Part shown: piece after piece, positions 52,619-61,841 of the stretch | How the letters are laid out: every line of letters starts with the position of its first letter | How positions within the stretch are numbered: the stretch's first letter is position 1 | Assembly (NCBI GenBank): GCA_023395595.1 | Contig: JAEWYO010000042.1 | Coordinates: 1-64,000, forward strand | Length of the DNA stretch: 64,000 nt | Direction: 5' to 3' | From: Bacillota bacterium | Lineage (GTDB): Bacteria; Bacillota; Clostridia; Christensenellales; CAG-138 | Notes under the pieces: model-generated | The model's input: only the letters and a program-made list of their open reading frames with translations | Databases searched by the model: none | What the model was told of the DNA's origin: nothing | Made by a program: the position numbers and the translations under genes

Positions 52619-53203
52619 TTGACCAAGAAGACTGACAAACACGAAACCGTTGACGAGACGATTCAGACGAACGCCGCCGAGAACACCGAGTCGGCCGTTG
52701 TGCAAGAGAACGCCGCCGAGCAGGACTCCTATACGCTCACAGCGGAAGAATTTGCGGCGGCAAAGGCACACATTGAGGCAATCACCAAGGAGAAGGACGA
52801 GACCGTCACCCTCCTGCAGCGCATTCAGGCGGATTTTGACAACTTCCGCCGCAGAAACGCAAGCATTCGTCTCGATAGCTATGAAGAAGGCAAGCGTGAC
52901 ACGGTGAAGGAACTCCTTCCCGCATTGGACAATCTCGATCGCGCTCTGGACGCAATCCCGGCAGAGAATGAAAGCCTGCGCGAAGGAATTGCGATGGTGC
53001 AGCGCCAAATGCTCGATTCACTCAAAAAGCTCGGGCTGGAAGAGATTGAAAACGACTGCAAATTTGACCCAACCAAGCATGAGGCGGTCATGCGCGAAAA
53101 GGTGGACGGCATGGAGAGCGGCGAGATCGTTGTGGTATTCCAGAAGGGATATCGCATGGGAGACCGCGTCATCCGGCACTGCATGGTGAAGGTCGCGGAG
53201 TAA
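52619..53203 (+). CDS. grpE: Nucleotide exchange factor GrpE
   Basis: The 194-residue protein has an acidic, disordered N-terminus (about 1-45), a long helix (about 50-100) and the GrpE core with LLPALDNLDRAL, FDPTKHEAV and QKGYRMGDRVIRHCMVKVAE. It drives ADP release from DnaK. The start is TTG 52619 with AAGGAGA 8 nt upstream; a frame open from 52529 overlaps hrcA and is not the start. Confidence 0.95.
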   Translation: MTKKTDKHETVDETIQTNAAENTESAVVQENAAEQDSYTLTAEEFAAAKAHIEAITKEKDETVTLLQRIQADFDNFRRRNASIRLDSYEEGKRDTVKELLPALDNLDRALDAIPAENESLREGIAMVQRQMLDSLKKLGLEEIENDCKFDPTKHEAVMREKVDGMESGEIVVVFQKGYRMGDRVIRHCMVKVAE

Positions 53204-53314
53204 AGTTTTTTGTTTTCAACCTTGATTGGAAACAGGTCATTACGAAATTGGAATTTTAAGTTTCAGTTTAAAATTTGAAATAAACATTGATAGAATACTT
53301 GGAGGATACTACTT

Positions 53315-55162
53315 ATGGGCAAAATTATCGGCATCGACCTCGGCACGACCAACTCCTGTGTCGCCTTCCTTGAAGGCGGCGAACCGGTCGTCATCCCCAA
53401 CTCCGAAGGCATGCGCACCACGCCTTCCGTGGTCGCGTTTAAAGACGGCGAGCGCATGGTTGGCAATATTGCAAAACGCCAGGCCATCACGAACCCGGAT
53501 CGCACCATCGCGTCCATCAAGCGCGACATGGGCACGTCCCGCAAGGTGCACATTGAGGGCAAGGACTACACACCGCAGGAAATCTCCGCGATGATCCTGC
53601 AAAAGCTCAAGACAGACGCGGAAGCCTATCTCGGCGAATCCGTGACGCAGGCGGTCATCACCGTTCCGGCGTACTTTACGGACAGCCAGCGCCAGGCGAC
53701 CAAAGACGCGGGCCGTATCGCGGGCCTTGAAGTCCTGCGCATCATCAACGAGCCGACGGCGGCAGCGCTCGCCTACGGCATGGACAAAGAGAACAACCAG
53801 AAGATTCTGGTTTACGATCTCGGCGGCGGCACGTTTGACGTTTCGATCCTCGAAATCGGCGACGGCGTGTTCCAGGTTCTCGCAACCGCGGGCAACAACC
53901 GTCTTGGCGGCGACGACTTCGACCAGTTGATCATGGACTACATTGCCGAAGACTTCAAGAAGAACAACGGCATTGACCTGCGTCAGGACAAGATGGCGCT
54001 TCAGCGCCTGAAGGAAGCTTCCGAAAAGGCGAAGATCGACCTTTCCGGCGTTGCGCAGACCACGATCAACCTGCCGTTCATCACGATGGACAAGTCGGGT
54101 CCGAAGCATCTTGACATCACCATCACTCGTGCGAAGTTCAACGAGCTGATCAACGATCTCGTCGAGCAGACCAGAACCCTCATGCAGAAGTGCCTGAGCG
54201 ACGCGGGTCTCTCCGCTTCTCAGGTGGACAAAGTCATCCTCGTCGGCGGTTCCTCCCGTATCCCGCTCGTGCAGGAAGTGGTCAAAAAGATCACCGGCAA
54301 AGAGCCCTTCAAGGGCATCAATCCGGACGAATGCGTTGCCATCGGCGCTTCCATTCAGGGCGGCGTGCTCGGCGGCGAAGTCAAGGACATCCTACTTCTG
54401 GACGTTACCCCGCTTTCCCTCGGCATCGAGACCGTTGGCGGCGTGTTCACGAAGCTGATTGAGCGCAACACCACGATCCCCACGAAGAAGAGCCAAATCT
54501 TCTCCACCGCGGCGGACGGACAGACTAGCGTTGAAGTCCATGTACTCCAGGGTGAGCGCGGCATGGTGCAGGGCAACAAGACCCTCGGCAGATTCCAGCT
54601 CACCGGCATTGCACCCGCGCCCCGCGGCGTGCCGCAGATTGAGGTCTCCTTTGACATCGACGCAAACGGCATCGTCCACGTGACGGCAAAAGACCTCGGC
54701 ACCGGCAACCAGCAGAACGTGACCATCACCGCTTCGAGCAACCTCAACGAGGAAGAAATCAAACGCGCGGTCAGCGAAGCGGAGAAGTTTGCGGGCGAGG
54801 ACATGAAGCGCAAAGAAGAAGTCGAAACCAGAAACCACGCGGATCAGCTGATCTACACCACCGAGCGCAGCCTCAAAGAGATGGGCGACAAGATCGACGC
54901 TTCCGGCAAGGAGCAGATTGAAAAGTCCATCGCCGATCTCAAGAAGACCATCGAAGGCGGCGACGTGGAGATGATCAAGACCGCGACGGAGAGCCTCACC
55001 GAAGTGAGCTACAGCGTCTTTGGTAAGGTCTATGAGCAGGCGCAGCAGCAGGCGGGCGGCGCCGGGTTTGACCCGAACGCGCAGGGCGGTTACACCGATC
55101 CCAACGCGGGCAAAGACAACGTGGTAGACGCGGATTACGAAGTCGTTGACGACAATAAGTAA
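53315..55162 (+). CDS. dnaK: Chaperone protein DnaK (Hsp70)
   Basis: The 615-residue Hsp70 has the signatures IGIDLGTTNSC, VYDLGGGTFDVSIL and ILVGGSSRIPLVQE, the substrate domain and a C-terminal tail ending in DADYEVVDDNK. It folds proteins with GrpE and DnaJ. TTGGAGG precedes ATG 53315. The 111-nt gap before it is AT-rich but has no second CIRCE. Confidence 0.98.
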   Translation: MGKIIGIDLGTTNSCVAFLEGGEPVVIPNSEGMRTTPSVVAFKDGERMVGNIAKRQAITNPDRTIASIKRDMGTSRKVHIEGKDYTPQEISAMILQKLKTDAEAYLGESVTQAVITVPAYFTDSQRQATKDAGRIAGLEVLRIINEPTAAALAYGMDKENNQKILVYDLGGGTFDVSILEIGDGVFQVLATAGNNRLGGDDFDQLIMDYIAEDFKKNNGIDLRQDKMALQRLKEASEKAKIDLSGVAQTTINLPFITMDKSGPKHLDITITRAKFNELINDLVEQTRTLMQKCLSDAGLSASQVDKVILVGGSSRIPLVQEVVKKITGKEPFKGINPDECVAIGASIQGGVLGGEVKDILLLDVTPLSLGIETVGGVFTKLIERNTTIPTKKSQIFSTAADGQTSVEVHVLQGERGMVQGNKTLGRFQLTGIAPAPRGVPQIEVSFDIDANGIVHVTAKDLGTGNQQNVTITASSNLNEEEIKRAVSEAEKFAGEDMKRKEEVETRNHADQLIYTTERSLKEMGDKIDASGKEQIEKSIADLKKTIEGGDVEMIKTATESLTEVSYSVFGKVYEQAQQQAGGAGFDPNAQGGYTDPNAGKDNVVDADYEVVDDNK

Positions 55163-55201
55163 TTCAAATCCTCCCGCGAAGAAAACAAAATAAACCAGCA
55201 G

Positions 55202-55228
55202 GGAGGCGCAACAAAGGCTTGCGCCTCC
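55202..55228 (+). terminator. Hairpin between dnaK and dnaJ
   Basis: GGAGGCGCAA (55202-55211) pairs with TTGCGCCTCC (55219-55228). Only TT follows, so it may be a weak terminator or processing site that lowers dnaJ relative to dnaK. Confidence 0.6.
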
Positions 55229-55314
55229 TTGTCGGAATCATTGATCTATTGCGATATTGTGGAAACCGGGGAGCGAGGAAAAAAGTGCGCTTCCCGATAG
55301 AGAGGTGACGGGCG

Positions 55315-56460
55315 TTGGCAGATAAACGCGATTATTACGAGATATTGGGTGTGAGTAAAACCGCGACGGAGAGCGAAATCAAAAGCGCGTTCCGCAAGAA
55401 AGCGAAGGAGTGCCACCCCGACCTGCATCCCGGCGACAAAGCCAAGGAAGCACAGTTTAAGGAACTCAACGAAGCGGCGGAAATTCTCTCCGACGCGGAC
55501 AAGCGCGCGAAGTATGATCAGTTTGGCCACGCGGCATTCGACCCCAGCATGGGCGGGCAGGACCCGTTTGCGGGCGGCGGATTCGGCGGGTTTGGCGACT
55601 TTGGCGATATTCTGGGTCAAATGTTCGGCGGCGGATTCGGCGGATTCGGCGGCGGGCAAACGCGAAACGGCCCGATCCCGGGCGACGATTTGCGCTACAA
55701 CCTGACGATTACGTTTGAAGAAGCGGCGTTCGGGGTCGAGAAAGAGATCACGATCCCGCGCGAAGAAACTTGCGAAACCTGCCACGGTTCCGGCGCGAAA
55801 CCGGGCACCGAACCCGTGACCTGCAAAACCTGCAACGGCACGGGACAGGTACGCACACAGCAGAGCACGATTTTGGGTTCCTTTACCTCTACGCGCCCGT
55901 GCAGCAACTGCAAAGGCACGGGCAAAGTGATTGCAGACCCCTGCGCGGATTGCCGCGGAACAGGCCGTGTGCGCAAAAACCTCAAGAAGACGGTTAAGAT
56001 TCCCGCCGGAATCGACAATGGCCAGAGCCTCTGCCTGCGCGGCATGGGCAGCGCGGGGCACAAAGGCGGACCAAACGGTGACCTGTATGTGACCATCAGC
56101 GTGCGCTCTCACCGGCAGTTCACGAGAAAAGGCTTTGATCTCTATCTGGAGATGCCGATTTCGTACACTATGGCGACACTTGGCGGAAGCCTGACGGTGC
56201 CGACGCTCAAAGAAAGCGTCAAGTATCAGATTCCAGCCGGAACGCAGACGGGCTCAACCTATCGTTTGCGGGAGCAGGGCATACAGCGGCTCAACGCGAG
56301 CGGCAAAGGCGACCTACTGGTCACTGTAACCGTCGAGGTGCCAAAGCATCTGACGGACGAGCAGAAGAAGCTGCTGGAGCAGCTCGCTGAAACGTTCGGC
56401 GAAGGCGCGGAAGGCAGACCCGGCAAGAAGAGTTTCGGACGCAACGGCTCGAAGAAGTAA
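55315..56460 (+). CDS. dnaJ: Chaperone protein DnaJ (Hsp40)
   Basis: The 381-residue protein has the J domain (2-70) in which the usual HPD reads HPDLHPGD, a Gly/Phe-rich part (about 80-120), four CxxCxGxG zinc repeats (CETCHGSG, CKTCNGTG, CSNCKGTG, CADCRGTG) and the C-terminal substrate domain. The start is TTG 55315 with GAGGTGA upstream. It is the last gene of the heat-shock operon. Confidence 0.97.
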   Translation: MADKRDYYEILGVSKTATESEIKSAFRKKAKECHPDLHPGDKAKEAQFKELNEAAEILSDADKRAKYDQFGHAAFDPSMGGQDPFAGGGFGGFGDFGDILGQMFGGGFGGFGGGQTRNGPIPGDDLRYNLTITFEEAAFGVEKEITIPREETCETCHGSGAKPGTEPVTCKTCNGTGQVRTQQSTILGSFTSTRPCSNCKGTGKVIADPCADCRGTGRVRKNLKKTVKIPAGIDNGQSLCLRGMGSAGHKGGPNGDLYVTISVRSHRQFTRKGFDLYLEMPISYTMATLGGSLTVPTLKESVKYQIPAGTQTGSTYRLREQGIQRLNASGKGDLLVTVTVEVPKHLTDEQKKLLEQLAETFGEGAEGRPGKKSFGRNGSKK

Positions 56461-56483
56461 AACAAAATCTGCGCACTAAAAGC

Positions 56484-56515
56484 ACAGCCTCCTTGACTCG
56501 AATCAGGGAGGCTGT
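56484..56515 (+). terminator. Terminator between dnaJ and the flippase-like gene
   Basis: ACAGCCTCC (56484-56492) pairs with GGAGGCTGT (56507-56515); TTTGTT follows, and AAAAG precedes it for the opposite strand. Confidence 0.82.
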
Positions 56516-56550
56516 TTGTTAACGTATTCTATTGTGTGGTTGCTGTGTGA

Positions 56551-57687
56551 TTACGACTCGATTTCCGCTTGCGGCATTGCCGGTTTTGGCAGGTGCTTTT
56601 GTCGATAGGAGAGCACGAGCTGCATCGCAAGAGAGACAAGACCGCTGAGAATCAGAATGAAATAGAAGCTTGCTACGCGGCTGAGCAGCATCGCGGGCAC
56701 GATGATCGAGCTGTGAAACAGCACCCGGAAGAGCTGGACAAAGCCGCTTTCGCTTGCGCCGGCCGAGCCGGGAATCGGCAGAAAGCAGACCGCAAGGTAC
56801 AGCACGGATTGCAGCGCGATAAAATCGATCATTCCAAACGCGGTCAGATGGAACGCACGATAGATGAAATACGGAATCACGAACTGACTGCCAAGCAGGA
56901 GCATGTAGGCGACCAACTCGGCGACCAGAAGCCACTTGTGCGCCTTGAATACCTCTGCGCCTTTTTGATACAGCGCAATCTGTTCGGACACGCGCTTTTC
57001 AATTTTCTCCGGATGCTTCACGATGCGAATTTTGGTCAAAAGCCCGATCACTTTGTGCACGATGCGTCCGGCAAAGTTCTTCGAGAACATGGCAAAGAGC
57101 AGAAACAGAATGAGTCCAATATTGATCAGCGAGCCCAAGATAAACAGCCAGAGGAATCCGCCGAGGTTATCGAGGATCAAACCCGCGCGAAACGGGAACA
57201 GCACAGTTGGAATCAACAGCACCACAAGCTGATGCGCCGCGTTGACCAGCAGGAGCGAGAGGGACGCATAGGACACATCGACCCCATAGGACAGCATGTA
57301 GTAGAGCTGCATCGGCTGGCCTGCAATTCCAGCGGGTGTGACGGAGGTGTAATACTGCCCGATAAAGCCAAAGCCGATGTTGCGCGAAAGCGAAATCGGT
57401 TTTCCATAGAGCACGCGAAGCGCCAGATGCAGCGCGACGCCGAACATCAGAGAGGCAAAGACGGACGCACCCAGCGCACCGGCAAGCCACAGCGGATCGC
57501 ACGACTGCACAGCAGACCAAATTTCACCAATCGACGTGTCGCGGAAGATGACATACAGCGTCACGGCGATCAACGCCAGCATTAAGAGCATGCTCAAGAC
57601 ACGCAGTCGCTTGCTGCTCTTGCTATTTTTCCCGTTTTCGGGTGTTGCAGCGCTCTCTGGCGCTTTTTCATTCACTATTTCATTCAT
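56551..57687 (-). CDS. Lysylphosphatidylglycerol synthase-TM/flippase-like protein
   Basis: The 378-residue protein has about eight membrane helices of the UPF0104/TIGR00374 family, with marks GQYYTSVTPAGIAGQPMQLYYM and FLPIPGSAGASESGF. It corresponds to the flippase half of MprF without the synthase domain. It may move a lipid or lipid-linked sugar across the membrane. Translation would begin at ATG 57687. No glycosyltransferase is adjacent, so the lipid is unknown. Confidence 0.85.
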   Translation of the reverse strand: MNEIVNEKAPESAATPENGKNSKSSKRLRVLSMLLMLALIAVTLYVIFRDTSIGEIWSAVQSCDPLWLAGALGASVFASLMFGVALHLALRVLYGKPISLSRNIGFGFIGQYYTSVTPAGIAGQPMQLYYMLSYGVDVSYASLSLLLVNAAHQLVVLLIPTVLFPFRAGLILDNLGGFLWLFILGSLINIGLILFLLFAMFSKNFAGRIVHKVIGLLTKIRIVKHPEKIEKRVSEQIALYQKGAEVFKAHKWLLVAELVAYMLLLGSQFVIPYFIYRAFHLTAFGMIDFIALQSVLYLAVCFLPIPGSAGASESGFVQLFRVLFHSSIIVPAMLLSRVASFYFILILSGLVSLAMQLVLSYRQKHLPKPAMPQAEIES

Positions 57688-57817
57688 CCTTCAAATCATA
57701 CTAGAAAGAATCATATATTGCCATCGTCAGAATGGGCTAAAACGTGAACTTATCATGAAGCACAATTTGATTCTGCACAATTCTGAACAACATGTCCGAA
57801 AAAGTGGTGCATCACAG

Positions 57818-57838
57818 AAAAAAACGCCCAAGCGGGCG
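57818..57838 (-). terminator. Terminator after the YjbR gene (minus strand)
   Basis: On the minus strand CGCCC-GCTT-GGGCG (57838-57825) is followed by seven T (57824-57818). Confidence 0.85.
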
Positions 57839-57856
57839 GTAGGAATTGCTTCAATA

Positions 57857-58216
57857 TTACAGCGCGCGGATTTCCGCCTGCGCTTTTTTGCTGAGTGTGC
57901 CGAGTGTGGTTGTATAGCCGTTGTCCAGCATGGCGCGGGCAACGTCGTCCGGCACATCGCTATCCAGAAAGAGGGAACTCCAGTGGTTCTTGTCGGTATA
58001 GTATCCCGGGATGATGTCGCCGGGATATTGCGCGCGCAGGAGCTCGGAAAATGCGGGTTCAAGTTTGACTGTCAGAAGCGGTCTTCCATCCTTGTATTCG
58101 CCGATCATGGCGAATATCTTGCCACCGATGCGTTGTACATCGGAATTCCAAATGACCTTAAACTCCTGTGTCACTCCCTGCATTTGCCCGCAATAGTCAT
58201 GCATCCAGTCTTTCAT
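57857..58216 (-). CDS. MmcQ/YjbR family protein
   Basis: The 119-residue protein matches the small MmcQ/YjbR (DUF419) family: KIFAMIGEY, LTVKLEPAFSELLRAQYPGDIIPGYYTDKNHW (in several parts) and the final LSKKAQAEIRAL. Members have a double-wing fold and are often called DNA-binding, but no function is proven. AGGAGAA precedes ATG 58216. It follows the methyltransferase gene by 25 nt on the same strand and may share its transcript. Confidence 0.85.
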   Translation of the reverse strand: MKDWMHDYCGQMQGVTQEFKVIWNSDVQRIGGKIFAMIGEYKDGRPLLTVKLEPAFSELLRAQYPGDIIPGYYTDKNHWSSLFLDSDVPDDVARAMLDNGYTTTLGTLSKKAQAEIRAL

Positions 58217-58241
58217 ACGTTCTCCTTACAGATCCAATCAT

Positions 58242-59432
58242 TCAAATGCGAAAAAATGCTGTGTGACCAAGCGCGTCTACAATTTCAAGCACAGGGTCTT
58301 CGATATCGCCAACCGGAAGCAGCAGCGGAAGTTTTGGCTTGCAGTCGGTCGAGACGGGACGAAACTCGCCGGATTGTACAGTGCCAATCGCTGCGTAGAC
58401 CAGCGGGTAGGCTGGGGTAAAGGATGCCTCCTCAAGCAGAAGCATCGCCGCGCCGCGCTGTGTTACGCGCTTTGCTGTGACCGTTGCGGGTGTTTCATCC
58501 GCCGGATAGCGCAGCACGAGCTCGTGTTCGCCTTCCAAAATGGAATGTGTGCTGGCGGATTTGAGCTGCCGCGCGCGCAGGGTATACTGCGCGAGGGGAG
58601 AAGCATCTAGCGCGAGAAACCGTCTGCCGAGTTTGCTGGCGGCGGCTGCGGTCGTCCCGCTACCCGAAAACAGGTCGCAGACGAGATCGCCCGGCTGGGA
58701 CGAGGCGAGAATCACGCGGTTGAGCAGCGCCTCCGGCTTTTGCGTGGCATAACCCACGCGCTCCGTGTCTTTTTGCTGGAGGTGCTCGATGTCGTCCCAA
58801 ACATCGCTTGGAAACATAGGAGTATCCTCATAATAGGTGTAGATTTTTCCAGCGGAGCGGATGGTGAAGCAGATGCGCCCGTCCTCATCGATAAAGCGCT
58901 TCATGTGGTTGCGCTTCTCCGGCCCGCGCGGGCGGCTGACGGCGTTGATGTTGAAATATACCTTTGCGCTTTTTCGATAGAAAAGAATCGTGTCGTGCTT
59001 GCGTGGATAATAGCGCGTGGCTCTGCCGCCGGATTTGTAGCACCAGGCGATCTCGTTCATGAAGTTTTGCGCGCCGAAGAGTTCGTCCAGCAGAAACCGG
59101 AGTTTATAGCTCATGCGATAGTCCACATGCAGATACAGCGAACCGCTTGGGCAGAGCAGCTCCCGCGCGCCGGAAAGCACGCGGCGCATCCACGCAAGAT
59201 AAGCGGTTTCTTCCATGTCGTCGGCATACGTCGGCAGAGTGAGTGTGCCTTTCCCGGTGCCGAGTTTGCTGCGGAAGGTGTCTCCCGTGCCAAACGGCGG
59301 GTCGAGATAGACCACCTGCACGCGCCCGCGATAGTCGGCAAGGAGCGAATCAAGCGCTTCTTCCGCTCGGGCAAGGAAAAACTCACCGGGACCGCCGTTT
59401 GCGTGCCGTTCGCTGGTGCAGAAAATGCGCAT
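58242..59432 (-). CDS. Orphan DNA methyltransferase (beta class, N4/N6)
   Basis: The 396-residue protein has motif IV DPPF at 44-47 ahead of motif I (LFSGSGTTAAAA, about 248), the order of beta-class amino-methyltransferases; DPPF favours N6-adenine. The middle part should contain the target-recognition region. About 110 residues after motif I form an extra C-terminal domain. No restriction enzyme or vsr gene is close, so it is solitary and perhaps regulatory. The recognition site cannot be read from sequence. Confidence 0.85.
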   Translation of the reverse strand: MRIFCTSERHANGGPGEFFLARAEEALDSLLADYRGRVQVVYLDPPFGTGDTFRSKLGTGKGTLTLPTYADDMEETAYLAWMRRVLSGARELLCPSGSLYLHVDYRMSYKLRFLLDELFGAQNFMNEIAWCYKSGGRATRYYPRKHDTILFYRKSAKVYFNINAVSRPRGPEKRNHMKRFIDEDGRICFTIRSAGKIYTYYEDTPMFPSDVWDDIEHLQQKDTERVGYATQKPEALLNRVILASSQPGDLVCDLFSGSGTTAAAASKLGRRFLALDASPLAQYTLRARQLKSASTHSILEGEHELVLRYPADETPATVTAKRVTQRGAAMLLLEEASFTPAYPLVYAAIGTVQSGEFRPVSTDCKPKLPLLLPVGDIEDPVLEIVDALGHTAFFRI

Positions 59433-59495
59433 GCCATATCCTCCCGCTGGATCGTTGGAGTGGGTTGAGCAAGAAAAAAGCGGGAGAGAAGATGG

Positions 59496-60149
59496 CTATT
59501 CGCTCATCTTGTTTCCCGCCGCGATGGCAACGTGTGCTTCCATGTGCTCTTTTGCCGCCTGCGCGTCGCGGTTTTCAATCGCCTGATAGATGCTCAGGTG
59601 TTCGGCGAGTGAGTTCGGCGCGCGATCTGGCAGCGTCAGAGAACTCTGGCGCGCTTTGCGGATGTTGTGGTGTAGCGACGCGAGGATGTGCCGGATGGTT
59701 CGGCTGCCGCTGGCTTCGTAGATCAGCTCGTGGAAGCGGGTATCGAGTGCGACAAGATGCGCAATGTCGTTCTTTGCGGTGTAAAACTCCATGAGCTCCA
59801 CAACCTCGCGCAGCTCCTTGAGCTGCTCATCGCTCACACGCTGTGCCGCCCAGAAGGCGGCCTGACCTTCGAGCAGGTGCCGAATCGTGGAAACATCCTG
59901 CAGGTCCTCGTTGGTAAAGCTTTTAACCACGACGCCGCGGTTTGGGTGCGAGGAGACTAGGTCTTCGAGCTCAAGCTGCTTGAGTGCTTCGCGCACTGGG
60001 GTGCGGCTCACACCGAGCTCTTCTGCAATCTTCATTTCAATCAGACAATCGCCCGTCTGATAGCGCCCTTCGGCAATCCCGTCCCGTAAAAAGCGGTACA
60101 CTTTTTCGGAAAGCGAGCCGTAGTCTTTATTCTCATAAAATCCGTTCAT
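59496..60149 (-). CDS. GntR family (FadR/FCD) transcriptional regulator
   Basis: The 217-residue protein has an N-terminal winged helix (KIAEELGVSRTPVREALKQLELEDLV) and a C-terminal FCD domain with the metal-binding pattern (DTRFHELIYEASG and EHLSIYQAI, later MEAHVAIA). FCD regulators sense small acids. ATG 60149 is preferred to an upstream one at 60188 since homology begins there; AGAGAG is upstream. A palindrome TTTGTATACAAA lies 114 nt upstream, a likely autoregulatory site. No metabolic target gene is adjacent. Confidence 0.9.
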   Translation of the reverse strand: MNGFYENKDYGSLSEKVYRFLRDGIAEGRYQTGDCLIEMKIAEELGVSRTPVREALKQLELEDLVSSHPNRGVVVKSFTNEDLQDVSTIRHLLEGQAAFWAAQRVSDEQLKELREVVELMEFYTAKNDIAHLVALDTRFHELIYEASGSRTIRHILASLHHNIRKARQSSLTLPDRAPNSLAEHLSIYQAIENRDAQAAKEHMEAHVAIAAGNKMSE

Positions 60150-60262
60150 GTTTCTCTCTTTCGCGGCGCAGAAAAGATGCGCACGCATTTCGATGGAAAA
60201 GAGGAATTGTCGCTCTCAATTCCTGTGTACAGTGTATCGTTTTTGGGCTGAAAATACAAGCG

Positions 60263-60274
60263 TTTGTATACAAA
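60263..60274 (-). promoter_or_regulatory. FadR-type GntR operator palindrome
   Basis: TTTGTATACAAA is a perfect 12-bp palindrome that fits the FadR-subfamily pattern TNGTnnnACNA closely, upstream of the gntR gene. A second GTATAC core is at 60395-60400. The rest of 60150-60556 has no gene that I can support; a CCGGC/GCCGG hairpin lies near 60304-60320. Confidence 0.6.
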
Positions 60275-60556
60275 TATACAATGAAACAATCCGGATGTGC
60301 AGCCGGCGCAGGATGCCGGATCGACGGGGAATGCAGATACACCATCATTTTTGAAAAATCCGGCAAAAAAGGTTGCTTTTATACACATTCCTGCGTATAC
60401 TTGCAAAGCGTTCGCGTGTATAGCGCGCGTCTCTATGCGGACAAAATTTGTGTGAGAACTCATTTGCCGCCGAGATAAACGGCGTTGAAAAGCGCAATTG
60501 CCATCAATCCGACGCAAAGCGTTCACGCGCGGGTAACATGGCGGGAGCTTTGCATA

Positions 60557-60585
60557 TTTACAGAACACCCTGCATGCGATATAAT
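60557..60585 (+). promoter_or_regulatory. Sigma-A promoter of the asp23 locus
   Basis: TTTACA (60557-60562), 17 nt and TATAAT (60580-60585), 29 nt before ATG 60615. Confidence 0.8.
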
Positions 60586-60614
60586 TTTTGGTAAGAAAGA
60601 ATGGAGGTGTGCTT

Positions 60615-61115
60615 ATGTCTGAAGAAAAAAAGGCCAGCACCGAAGTTTCCAAAACCGAAGTTTCCAAGGTTGAAGCGGAGGGCGGGCGTATCATTTTTGC
60701 GGACGAAGTCGTCGCGACCATCGCATCCCTTGCGGTGAGCGATGTAGAAGGCGTTGCTTCCCTGACGGGCGGCATGGTCGAAGGCATCACCGAGATGCTC
60801 GGCAAAAAGAATTTGACCAAGGGCGTGAAGGTCGAGGTCGGCACGGAAGAAGCCGCAATCGATGTTTCCGTCAGCATTCGTTTCGGATACAAGATCAAAG
60901 AAGTCTGCGAAAAGATTCAGGCGGCTGTGAAGAGCGCAATCGAGAACATGACCGGCCTTCGCGTTGTGGAAATCAACGTGTTTGTGCAGAGCGTCGTGTT
61001 TGAGCCGGGCGAGGGCAACGCCCGCGCGGCAAAGCAGAAGGAAAAGCCGAAGGAGAAGGAAGTACAACCCGTTACGGCGGAGATCGTGGAACCCGAACCG
61101 CCGCGCGTGAAGTAA
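60615..61115 (+). CDS. Asp23/Gls24 family envelope stress protein
   Basis: The 166-residue protein has a charged N-terminus, the Asp23 domain (IIFADEVVATIASLAVSDVEGVASL and VEINVFVQSVVFE, both in part) and a Lys/Glu/Pro tail. In Staphylococcus Asp23 is held at the membrane by AmaP, whose gene lies downstream here. GGAGGTG precedes ATG 60615; an ATG at 60588 is in frame but has no site. A terminator follows it, so asp23 is made in excess over the later genes. Confidence 0.92.
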   Translation: MSEEKKASTEVSKTEVSKVEAEGGRIIFADEVVATIASLAVSDVEGVASLTGGMVEGITEMLGKKNLTKGVKVEVGTEEAAIDVSVSIRFGYKIKEVCEKIQAAVKSAIENMTGLRVVEINVFVQSVVFEPGEGNARAAKQKEKPKEKEVQPVTAEIVEPEPPRVK

Positions 61116-61143
61116 TTCCTTTGAGCAAGAAACAACCCGTATA

Positions 61144-61169
61144 CGGGCGGATTTGGTTCCGCCCGTTTT
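61144..61169 (+). terminator. Terminator between asp23 and amaP
   Basis: CGGGCGGA (61144-61151) pairs with TCCGCCCG (61158-61165); TTTT follows. Read-through would be needed for amaP, because no clear promoter is seen at 61170-61258. Confidence 0.8.
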
Positions 61170-61258
61170 ACGGAGCGCGCGAGCCGTTCGCGCCTATTGC
61201 ACCGTCAATCTTGCCGCAGCTTTGAGCACGCGGTATACGAAAAGGAGTTTTCGAGCTT

Positions 61259-61831
61259 ATGAAACTCAAGTTTTTCGATCGGTTACTCTTGGGCATCCTG
61301 CTGATTGCGGCAATCCTGGTGTCGTTTGTGCTCTTTGGCATTGCGGCAAACATCATTACGCAAGAGATGGTCGATAATTTTGTTGGCCTCTTCTATATGT
61401 TCCGTGAGAATGCGCTGATTTTGGCGGGCTGCGGACTGGTGCTGCTGCTGATCTGCGTCAAGCTGCTCTTTGCAGGTAGGGGCAAAAAGGCGGATGTCCG
61501 CCCGGCCTCCGCGCTGATGAAGCAGACGGAGCTTGGCGGCACCTATATCGCGCTGGAAGCCATCGACAGCATGGTTCAGAAGCACTGCCGTGCAGTCCCG
61601 CGGGTGAAGGACGTCCACACCACGCTGCAATCGACGGAGACCGGCGTTACCGTCGGCATTCGTCTCTGCGTCCTGCCGGATACCGACGTGGTCACGCTTT
61701 CTAGCGAACTGCAAAAATCGCTCAAAGAGAACGTGGAATCGCTCACGGGCATCCATGTAAACGAAATCGGCGTGTTGGTGGAAAGCGCGGCGCCTGTCGC
61801 AGCGACGACCGCCGTATCCCGCGCGGAGTGA
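61259..61831 (+). CDS. amaP: Alkaline shock response membrane anchor protein AmaP
   Basis: The 190-residue protein has two membrane helices (about 8-30 and 52-72) and an Asp23-like cytoplasmic domain ending in HVNEIGVLVES. It anchors Asp23 to the membrane. AAAGGAG lies 11 nt before ATG 61259. A DUF2273 gene follows after 10 nt, as in other Bacillota. Confidence 0.88.
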   Translation: MKLKFFDRLLLGILLIAAILVSFVLFGIAANIITQEMVDNFVGLFYMFRENALILAGCGLVLLLICVKLLFAGRGKKADVRPASALMKQTELGGTYIALEAIDSMVQKHCRAVPRVKDVHTTLQSTETGVTVGIRLCVLPDTDVVTLSSELQKSLKENVESLTGIHVNEIGVLVESAAPVAATTAVSRAE

Positions 61832-61841
61832 GGCAAGAGCG

